DNA from: Candidatus Tenebribacter mawsonii
GTDB taxonomy: Bacteria > Cloacimonadota > Cloacimonadia > Cloacimonadales > TCS61
Assembly (NCBI GenBank): GCA_030765665.1
Contig: JAVCCD010000159.1
Coordinates: 1-5,797, forward strand
DNA length: 5,797 nucleotides
Direction of reading: 5' to 3'
Below are positions 1 through 5,538 of this stretch, in pieces. A model generated the notes under the pieces. It ran no database searches. It was not told where the DNA came from and was given only the letters and a program-made list of their open reading frames with translations. The stretch's first letter is position 1, and the number at the start of each line of letters is the position of its first letter. The position numbers were made by a program, and so were the translations under genes.

Positions 1-141
1 AAAGGTGGCAGAAACCTGAACTTTAAAAAACTCAGTCATATAAGTATGGGATGGCTTGTAACTCCATTGGGCTCAGCAATCCTTGCATATGTAGCACTTT
101 TCTTTATGCAAAATGTTTTCATGCAAAATGTGTTTAATTAA
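1..141 (+). CDS. C-terminal end of a membrane permease, probably PiT family (inorganic phosphate/anion transporter); 5' partial
   Basis: Frame 1 is open from the first base to a TAA at 139-141 and gives the last 46 residues of a protein whose start lies outside the window. The tail has a short basic/polar stretch (KGGRNLNFKKLSHISMG) followed by a hydrophobic helix (WLVTPLGSAILAYVALFF). A polar loop followed by a 'GW-VTP-x-(S/A)' helix is how many PiT-family permeases end, where the last membrane helix carries a WxxTP motif. PiT proteins are inner-membrane symporters for inorganic phosphate, and some relatives carry sulfate. The assignment rests on this one motif, so another polytopic transporter is possible. 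The last ten residues before the final Asn are a tandem MQNVF duplication. The next gene begins 11 bases after the stop, so the two are probably cotranscribed. Confidence 0.55.
   Translation, partial: KGGRNLNFKKLSHISMGWLVTPLGSAILAYVALFFMQNVFMQNVFN
106..135 (+). repeat. Tandem 15-base direct duplication at the 3' end of the permease gene
   Basis: Units 106-120 and 121-135 agree at 13 of 15 bases and both translate to MQNVF. They share the 11-mer atgcaaaatgt. The duplication is in frame and only lengthens the C-terminal tail. It may reflect a slippage or small tandem-duplication event. Confidence 0.7.
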
Positions 142-142
142 C

Positions 143-148
143 GGGGGG
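143..148 (+). promoter_or_regulatory. Ribosome binding site of the TctC-TctB gene: a pure G6 tract
   Basis: Six consecutive G bases lie four bases upstream of the ATG at 153, in the 11-base gap after the permease stop. They are the only purine-rich, anti-SD-compatible stretch there and support the 153 start. The site is atypical compared with the GGAGG-type sites of the downstream genes. Confidence 0.6.
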
Positions 149-152
149 TTTA

Positions 153-1673
153 ATGAAAAAATTATTGATTATTCTTCTATTCTTGCAATTGTTTTTTATA
201 TCATGCAAAAAAGTAAATGAAGAATTTTCATTCCCTAAAAAACCAATAACAATAATTGTTTATACAGGTCCGGGAGGGTTGATTGACATCACTGCCCGTA
301 AATTTGCAACTGTTGCTTCCAAATATACAGAAGCAACCTTTGTAGTAGAAAACAAACCTGGATCAGGTGGCATTGTAGCAATTAAAAGGCTTCTTCAATT
401 ACCTTCAGATGGTTACACACTTTTTGCCTGCACAAAATCAAATATTTCCAAGATCGTATCTACGGGTGGAGAGGCCTATATTGATGGAATTGATTGGGCT
501 GCGATGATGATGGCAGATCCTGAATGTGTAATAACTCATAAAAAGCAAAAGATAAATAGTTGGGAAGATATTCTAACTGATGCAAAAGCAAAAGATGGTG
601 ATCAACTGTGGTTAGGTCCAGCAAATGGTGGATTGGATCACGTAACTGCACTTAAAATCTGGGATGAAGCGGGAATAGAAGCAAAATGGATTCCTTTTAA
701 AAGTGGTGGTAAAGCCATAGCTGCATTATTAGGAGAACAAGGTGTTGCCTATGTAGGTAATCCACGTGAAGTTCTCGGGAATGATGATCTTCAAATAGCA
801 ACTGTCTCTAGTTCCAAAAGATTAGCACAATTTCCAGATGTACCGACGTTTGAAGAATTGGGAATTATGGGCTTGGAAAATGAATTTATGTGGCGCGGAT
901 TTGTACTTAAAAAAGGAACTACTCCTCAAATTAAAAAATGGTATGATGAGCTTTTTCTTAACGTAAATAATGATCCTGAATGGCGTGAATATTGGGAACG
1001 TGGTGGAATAGATGTTGTTTATAAAGGTTCTGAAGAATTTACAAAAATAGTTCACAATGACAAAAAACAATTCACTCACTATCTTCAAAAAATAGGTATT
1101 ATAAACACAGAAGCAACTAGCATGATAGCAAAATTATCTACTGGTAAAACGTTGTACTTTATGGTTATGATATTTGTAATCATTTTCTTAATCATTGGTC
1201 TTTTTGTAAATCGTTCACCCAATAGGAAATATCTAAGTAAAATCATGCTCCCATTATTTTTTATTCTTCTTTCTACTATCCTCTTTATCATTTCCTTCTC
1301 TTTTCCAAGTAATGAAAAAGTAGGTCCAGCAGTTATTCCTCGTCTTTGGATTATTATACTTATCCCCCTTAATGTTTATTTACTAGTCGATATTTTGCGA
1401 CAGAAAAGAGAAATAGAACACAAAGATGAAAACAAGAAAGTTGTATTTGGATTTATTGGTTTATTGATACTTTATTTAGTCAGCATTTTCTATATTGGAT
1501 ATTTCATAAGCTCATTTGTTTTCTTAATTATTGGAATTTACATGTTAGGATATAGAAATTATATAACAATGTTGATAATCTCAGTAAGCTGGTTGTTGTT
1601 TTCATATCTGATATTCTATAAGTTACTTTATGTTCCACTTCCGGTGGGAAAATTAATAGAAATGATATTTTAG
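153..1673 (+). CDS. tctC-tctB: Fused TctC-TctB: TTT solute-binding lipoprotein joined to the small membrane subunit
   Basis: This 506-residue protein combines two subunits of a tripartite tricarboxylate transporter. Residues 1-18 form a signal peptide ending in a lipobox-like FISC (Cys18). Residues about 29-320 are a TctC/Bug-type binding domain with family hallmarks: TGPGGLIDITAR (38-49, usually PGGxxDxxAR), VENKPGSGG (65-73), PSDGYTL (84-90) and FPDVPTFEELGI (227-238). Residues about 333-352 are an extra membrane helix, followed by a basic loop (RSPNRKYLSK). Residues about 362-506 resemble TctB, with hydrophobic segments near 364-384, 394-414, 430-450, 451-467 and 471-495 and the TctB-like VGPAVIP motif (390-396). 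The binding domain would capture an organic anion outside the inner membrane and deliver it to TctA. TctC and TctB are usually separate proteins of about 320 and 150 residues, so this is a full-length fusion and neither half is truncated. No Shine-Dalgarno site precedes an internal ATG at the junction. Substrate is unknown. Confidence 0.88.
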   Translation: MKKLLIILLFLQLFFISCKKVNEEFSFPKKPITIIVYTGPGGLIDITARKFATVASKYTEATFVVENKPGSGGIVAIKRLLQLPSDGYTLFACTKSNISKIVSTGGEAYIDGIDWAAMMMADPECVITHKKQKINSWEDILTDAKAKDGDQLWLGPANGGLDHVTALKIWDEAGIEAKWIPFKSGGKAIAALLGEQGVAYVGNPREVLGNDDLQIATVSSSKRLAQFPDVPTFEELGIMGLENEFMWRGFVLKKGTTPQIKKWYDELFLNVNNDPEWREYWERGGIDVVYKGSEEFTKIVHNDKKQFTHYLQKIGIINTEATSMIAKLSTGKTLYFMVMIFVIIFLIIGLFVNRSPNRKYLSKIMLPLFFILLSTILFIISFSFPSNEKVGPAVIPRLWIIILIPLNVYLLVDILRQKREIEHKDENKKVVFGFIGLLILYLVSIFYIGYFISSFVFLIIGIYMLGYRNYITMLIISVSWLLFSYLIFYKLLYVPLPVGKLIEMIF

Positions 1674-1676
1674 AGG
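1672..1676 (+). promoter_or_regulatory. Ribosome binding site of tctA overlapping the upstream stop codon
   Basis: AGAGG begins inside the TAG stop of the TctC-TctB gene (1671-1673) and ends four bases before the tctA ATG at 1681. The overlap implies translational coupling between the two transporter genes and fixes the 1681 start. Confidence 0.65.
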
Positions 1677-1680
1677 TTGT

Positions 1681-3183
1681 ATGGAAATTTTAGCAGAGAT
1701 GGCTCAAGGATTTGGCTTTGTATTGGGATGGCAACCCATATTGTTTATTATTATCGGTGTGATAATGGGAATATTGGTTGGTGCAATGCCGGGTCTTTCT
1801 CCTTCGATGGGAGTTGCATTACTTGTACCTTTCACATATTCAATGTCACCAACTTTGGCTCTGATACTACTTGTCTCAATCTATATAGCTGCTAATTATG
1901 GAGGTTCAATAACTGCTGTAACCATTAATGCACCAGGTACCCCATCAGCTGTTGTTACTTCTTTCGATGGATATCCATTGACCAAACAAAATAAGCCTGG
2001 AATGGGATTAGGGGTTTCTCTGGTTTCATCTACAATTGGCGGATTTATTGGAACTATTATTCTCATTTTATTTAGTGTTCAGTTAGCAAAAGTAGCAGTT
2101 AAATTTCATCCTGCCGAATATTTTGCCTTAGCAATTTTTGGATTGACCACCGTAGCAACTTTAGGTGGTAAAAATTGGGTAAAAGCATTTATTGCCGCCA
2201 TGTTTGGCCTTCTAATTAATACTGTCGGTATTGATCCAATTTCGGGTGTCAGTCGTTTCACTTTTGGTTCGGTTCATCTATATGACGGATTCTCATTAAT
2301 CCCAGCTTTGATCGGGCTTTTTGCTCTTAGCGAAGTTTTTAAACAAATTGATGAACAGAATTTTAAAAGTAAAAAAATTGAATTAGAAAAAACACAATGG
2401 CCAACCCTTCTCGATTATTGGAAACTAAAACTAACAATTGTTAGATCTTCAATAATGGGAACTCTGATAGGGATTTTCCCGGGAGCGGGAGCAACAATAG
2501 CTTCGTTTATATCTTATGATATAGCCAAAAGAACAAGTAAAGAACCGGAAAAATTTGGTCATGGAAGTTTGGAAGGAGTTGCTGCAGCTGAGGCCGCAAA
2601 TAGTAGTTCAGTAGGTGGCGCACTTGTGCCACTTCTTACTCTGGGTATTCCAGGAAGTGCCTCCACAGCAGTTCTTATAGGTGCACTGATGATCCATGAT
2701 CTTACACCTGGACCACAACTGTTTAATAAAAATTCGGAAATCATCTACGAATTATTCGCCAGTTTATTAATTGCAAATATTGTTTTATTAGTTTTCGGTT
2801 TGTTCGGGAGCAGATTATGGGTTAAAGTTACTGCTGTTCCCAAAAAAATCTTATATCCTATGATCTTTACAGTATCAATAATTGGCAGTTTTGCAGTTAG
2901 ATACTCTTTCTTTGATATTGCTGCCTGTTTGGGATTTGGAATTTTTGGTTGGATACTTAGAAGACATAATTATCCTGTAGCTCCTATAGTATTAGGAATT
3001 GTACTGGGAAATATTGCCGAAACAAATTTCCGCAGAGCTGTAATGATGGGTGATTACACCATTTTCTTCACACGTCCCGTTAGTTTACTACTTTTGGTCT
3101 TGGCACTTGTTTCATTTGCCTGGCCTATCTTACAAAATAAAATATATAGTAAAAAAGAATTATCTAAATTGAAAAGTAAATAA
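1681..3183 (+). CDS. tctA: TctA: large permease subunit of the tripartite tricarboxylate transporter
   Basis: This 500-residue polytopic inner-membrane protein is the translocating subunit of a TTT system, a secondary, ion-coupled importer. The length matches TctA (about 500 residues), and all conserved blocks are intact. They are GAMPGLSPSMG (34-44), the YGGSITA...APGTPSAVV...DGYPL block (73-100), GTLIGIFPGAGATIASF (260-276), EGVAAAEAANSS (298-309), LVPLLTLGIPGSASTAVL (315-332), LTPGPQLF (341-348) and PVAPIVLGIVLGNIAETNFRR (432-452). The two glycine/proline-rich PG blocks mark the inverted halves typical of the family. A charged stretch near 219-250 is probably a cytoplasmic loop. The gene starts seven bases after the TctC-TctB stop, with its ribosome site overlapping that stop. 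The order C-B-A is that of classical tct operons. The basic tail (KKELSKLKSK) is likely cytoplasmic. The family assignment is very secure; the substrate is not. Confidence 0.95.
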   Translation: MEILAEMAQGFGFVLGWQPILFIIIGVIMGILVGAMPGLSPSMGVALLVPFTYSMSPTLALILLVSIYIAANYGGSITAVTINAPGTPSAVVTSFDGYPLTKQNKPGMGLGVSLVSSTIGGFIGTIILILFSVQLAKVAVKFHPAEYFALAIFGLTTVATLGGKNWVKAFIAAMFGLLINTVGIDPISGVSRFTFGSVHLYDGFSLIPALIGLFALSEVFKQIDEQNFKSKKIELEKTQWPTLLDYWKLKLTIVRSSIMGTLIGIFPGAGATIASFISYDIAKRTSKEPEKFGHGSLEGVAAAEAANSSSVGGALVPLLTLGIPGSASTAVLIGALMIHDLTPGPQLFNKNSEIIYELFASLLIANIVLLVFGLFGSRLWVKVTAVPKKILYPMIFTVSIIGSFAVRYSFFDIAACLGFGIFGWILRRHNYPVAPIVLGIVLGNIAETNFRRAVMMGDYTIFFTRPVSLLLLVLALVSFAWPILQNKIYSKKELSKLKSK

Positions 3184-3191
3184 CAAAAAAT

Positions 3192-3197
3192 GGAGGG
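3192..3197 (+). promoter_or_regulatory. Strong ribosome binding site that sets the porin start
   Basis: GGAGGG lies four bases before the ATG at 3202. An in-frame ATG at 3190 overlaps the start of this site and would add MEGK ahead of the signal peptide. The site cannot serve that upstream ATG, so 3202 is preferred. Confidence 0.75.
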
Positions 3198-3201
3198 AAA
3201 A

Positions 3202-4440
3202 ATGAAAAAAGTTGTACTGTTAGTTTTTGTATTATTCGCAGTCGGTATACTGGCTGCAGAGACTTCAACGGGAAATTCTACCTGGGATAATGGACTTCTG
3301 AAATGGAAATCCGATGACGGGATGTTTGAGACACGCATGGATGTAAGAATTTACATTGATTATGCGCAATTTATGGGAAATGAAAATGACTTTCGTAATG
3401 GCACAATGTTAAGAAGAGCACGATTTGGCGTGAAAACAAAATTGTGGGAAGATTGGAGTGCAGAGCTGGATTTTGATTTTGCAGACAATGAAGTAGATGC
3501 TAAAGATATGTGGCTTCGTTATGATGGATTGGAAAATAGTTTCTTAAAATTTGGTCAATTCAAAGTTCCATTCAGCATTGAGGAACTTACTAGCTCAAGA
3601 TTGTTAACTTTTCTTGAAAGAGCCTATCCAAATCTCTTTGCCGTAGGTAGACGCTGTGGTGTTGGCTATACAAGATGGGGATCAATTTATCATATTTCCT
3701 TAGCAGCATATGGTCAGGAATTCAATGCTAAAGAAACTAGCAGGGTAGATGAAGCTTTTGGCTATGGGGGAAGATTTGCCTTAGCTCCTATTAATAATGC
3801 AGATATGACCCTTCATTTTGGCGGTTCTGCTGCTAGCCAAACAACCATAGACTCCAAAGGACTGGAAGAAGATTTTCATTTTGAGCCTGAATGCAAGATG
3901 GGTGATACCGAAATTATTGAAGGCGGGGATATCTTAGGAATAGATCGTGAGAATCTCGTTGGTGGAGAAGGAGCTTTCCGTTTTAAGAATTTTCATCTTC
4001 AGGGTGAATACATAATGGCAATGTTGCAAAGAGAAGAAGATCTTAAAGATGCCAGTTTTAGTGGTGGCTATGTTTCATTATCCTGGATATTAACTGGTGA
4101 ATACAAACCTTATCTGATGGACGAAGGTGAATTTGGCAAGATCATCCCAAAATCGAATAAGCTTGGCGCTTGGGAACTTGCCGCACGTTATAGCTTTGTA
4201 GATATGACAGATGAAGATGCTTATCAAAACGAAAGCGCTTTTAATGATGGTAATCAGGGAATCTTTGGTGGAAAAGCTGCCAACATTACTTTTGGTTTGA
4301 ATTGGTACCCTAACCCAAGTCTTCGATTTATGATGAACTATATCATGGTTGATAATTCTGAAACTGCTGATGGTCCTGGTAATTTGATCGGAAATGATGA
4401 TTTCAGCATTCTTTCAGCTAGATTTGTTGTTATGTATTAG
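3202..4440 (+). CDS. Outer-membrane porin of the OprO/OprP (phosphate-selective porin) family
   Basis: From the ATG at 3202 the protein has 412 residues. A signal peptide (MKKVVLLVFVLFAVGILAA, cleavage likely after Ala19) sends it across the inner membrane. The mature part shows alternating beta-barrel strands and OprO/P-type blocks: RIYIDYAQF (49-57), LRRARFGVKTKLWEDWSAELDFDF (70-93), FLKFGQFKVPFSIEELTSSR (114-133), TFLER (136-140), GAWELAARYSFVDM (322-335) and the C-terminal strands ITFGLNWYPNPSLRFMMNYI (362-381) and FSILSARFVVMY. It ends in an aromatic residue (Tyr412), as barrel proteins recognised by BamA usually do. The family forms anion channels; OprP itself prefers phosphate, but many members have no known substrate. 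By-eye counts give about 62 acidic and 37 basic residues, with an acidic segment at 221-250. Two cysteines (152, 231) are present. It lies 18 bases behind tctA, suggesting it feeds that transporter. Confidence 0.88.
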   Translation: MKKVVLLVFVLFAVGILAAETSTGNSTWDNGLLKWKSDDGMFETRMDVRIYIDYAQFMGNENDFRNGTMLRRARFGVKTKLWEDWSAELDFDFADNEVDAKDMWLRYDGLENSFLKFGQFKVPFSIEELTSSRLLTFLERAYPNLFAVGRRCGVGYTRWGSIYHISLAAYGQEFNAKETSRVDEAFGYGGRFALAPINNADMTLHFGGSAASQTTIDSKGLEEDFHFEPECKMGDTEIIEGGDILGIDRENLVGGEGAFRFKNFHLQGEYIMAMLQREEDLKDASFSGGYVSLSWILTGEYKPYLMDEGEFGKIIPKSNKLGAWELAARYSFVDMTDEDAYQNESAFNDGNQGIFGGKAANITFGLNWYPNPSLRFMMNYIMVDNSETADGPGNLIGNDDFSILSARFVVMY

Positions 4441-4446
4441 AATGAT

Positions 4447-4452
4447 AGGAGG
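4447..4452 (+). promoter_or_regulatory. Ribosome binding site that sets the start of the first lamin-tail lipoprotein
   Basis: A perfect AGGAGG lies four bases before the ATG at 4457 and six bases after the porin stop. The open frame extends back to an ATG at 4394 inside the porin gene. The 4457 start is chosen because of this site and because it places a clean lipoprotein signal peptide at the N-terminus. Confidence 0.8.
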
Positions 4453-4456
4453 AATA

Positions 4457-5458
4457 ATGAAATATTTTAGATTATTAATGATTCTTATGATGGTTAGTTT
4501 ATTTGTTGTAAGCTGCAGTACCGACGATGATGGACCTACCGGCAATGATCCTGAACCGGACATCACCGATCTTGTTATTAACGAGTTCATGGCAAGTAAC
4601 GACGCAGCTTATGCTGATGAAAATGGTGAATTTGATGATTGGATTGAAATCTATAATCCCAGTGATTTTGACCTGGATCTAGCAGGTGTATACATTACTG
4701 ATGCTATAAGTGACACTACAATGACAACCTGGCAAATACCAACCGGTTCAACTGAAACTATTGTATCAGCTCATGGATATCTGATCCTATGGGCAGATGA
4801 GGGAACAGATCAGGGAGTTCTTCATGTTAATATTAAGTTAAGTGGCAGTGGTGAAGATATTGCCTTAACTGATGTTGATGGAATTACGGCTATTGATCAA
4901 TATACTTATGCAGAGCAGGAAACTGATGTCTCATTTGGAAGAGTACCAGACGGTAGCGATAATTGGGAAGCAATGGCAAACTTTACTCCAGGGACTACAA
5001 ATGTTAGCAACACACCACCTACAGGTGGATTGGTTATTAACGAATTTATGAGTCATAATGATACTGCCTATGCAGGAGAATTTGATGATTATCCTGATTG
5101 GATCGAACTTTATAATGCTGGAGATACAGCAATTGATATTGGTGGATGGTCATTAACTGACGACCTGGAAAATCTTACACTTTCAGTAATACCAGCAACT
5201 AATCCTGCAACCACAACAATTCAACCTGGTGGATATCTGGTTCTAGATTGTGATTCTCAAGCAAATCCAGGCATTTTACATTTAGCTTTTAAACTAAGCG
5301 ATGATGAAGATTTTGCTCTGGTAGATCCTGATGGTGTTACCATTGTTGATCAGCATAATACTACAGTGATACCAGATGATATGTCTGAAGGTCGAGTACC
5401 TGATGGTAGCGACACATGGGAAATTCTGGATCCGTCAACTCCAGGTGGTCCCAATTAA
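4457..5458 (+). CDS. Lipoprotein with two tandem lamin-tail domains (LTD)
   Basis: The protein has 333 residues. Residues 1-20 form a lipoprotein signal peptide with lipobox VVSC (Cys20). An acidic linker (STDDDGPTGNDPEPD, 21-35) follows. Two lamin-tail-type beta-sandwich domains fill the rest, at about 39-183 and 191-331. Each opens with LVINEFM, contains DWIE(I/L)YN (61-67 and 214-220) and an aspartate-rich turn, and closes with GRVPDGSD(N/T)WE followed by a TPG motif (178-180, 328-330). This layout is common in secreted LTD proteins of FCB-group bacteria, often next to CotH, nuclease or phosphatase domains, but no catalytic domain is present here. LTDs are thought to mediate binding or envelope association; no specific function can be assigned. 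Ser at +2 after the cysteine and the following aspartates fit outer-membrane, possibly surface, localisation. The gene starts 16 bases after the porin, so cotranscription is likely. Confidence 0.82.
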   Translation: MKYFRLLMILMMVSLFVVSCSTDDDGPTGNDPEPDITDLVINEFMASNDAAYADENGEFDDWIEIYNPSDFDLDLAGVYITDAISDTTMTTWQIPTGSTETIVSAHGYLILWADEGTDQGVLHVNIKLSGSGEDIALTDVDGITAIDQYTYAEQETDVSFGRVPDGSDNWEAMANFTPGTTNVSNTPPTGGLVINEFMSHNDTAYAGEFDDYPDWIELYNAGDTAIDIGGWSLTDDLENLTLSVIPATNPATTTIQPGGYLVLDCDSQANPGILHLAFKLSDDEDFALVDPDGVTIVDQHNTTVIPDDMSEGRVPDGSDTWEILDPSTPGGPN

Positions 5459-5480
5459 CTTATTTAAAGTAAAATAGGGT

Positions 5481-5503
5481 GAAGCTTTTATACTAAAAGT
5501 TTC
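5481..5503 (+). terminator. Intergenic RNA hairpin: weak terminator, attenuator or mRNA processing site
   Basis: GAAGCTTTTA (5481-5490) and TAAAAGTTTC (5494-5503) can pair over ten positions, with one G-U wobble and a three-base TAC loop. It lies in the 80-base gap 5459-5538, 22 bases after the stop of the first lamin-tail gene. The stem is AU-rich and is followed by TT and then mixed bases, not a long T-run, so strong intrinsic termination is unlikely. A TATACT hexamer (5489-5494) inside it resembles a -10 box, but I see no matching -35 box. The rest of the gap shows nothing apart from the next ribosome site. Confidence 0.35.
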
Positions 5504-5528
5504 TTAATGATGTGTTAATGAAAACAAT

Positions 5529-5533
5529 GGAGG
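5529..5533 (+). promoter_or_regulatory. Ribosome binding site of the second lamin-tail lipoprotein
   Basis: GGAGG lies five bases before the ATG at 5539. In-frame ATGs also occur at 5518 and 5527, but they lack a ribosome site at proper spacing and would put extra residues before the signal peptide, so 5539 is the likely start. Confidence 0.75.
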
Positions 5534-5538
5534 AAAAA

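Noticed and set aside
460..1291. Antisense open frames at 460-651, 822-1088 and 1085-1291
   Set aside because: They lie opposite the well-supported TctC-TctB gene, have low-complexity compositions and show no recognisable domains.
1677..1895. Plus-strand open frame starting at a TTG four bases before tctA
   Set aside because: It is out of frame with tctA, which has all family motifs; the product is Cys/Tyr-rich without domain features and is a frame shadow.
3130..3150. Possible porin promoter inside the end of tctA (TTACAA at 3130-3135 and TATAGT at 3145-3150)
   Set aside because: The spacer is only nine bases, and no better -35/-10 pair at 16-18 bases was found; AT-rich coding sequence gives such matches by chance.
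2559..3338. Antisense open frames at 2559-2744 and 3054-3338
   Set aside because: They lie opposite conserved tctA blocks and the porin start, with no supporting motifs.
4394..4456. Longer first lamin-tail protein starting at 4394 within the porin gene
   Set aside because: It would overlap the porin by 47 bases and bury the lipoprotein signal peptide 21 residues in; AGGAGG at 4447-4452 supports 4457.
4609..4650. EF-hand or dockerin-like calcium site in the DENGEFDDW stretch
   Set aside because: The acidic turn before DWIE(I/L)YN is a usual part of bacterial lamin-tail domains, and the full DxDxDG...E pattern is absent.
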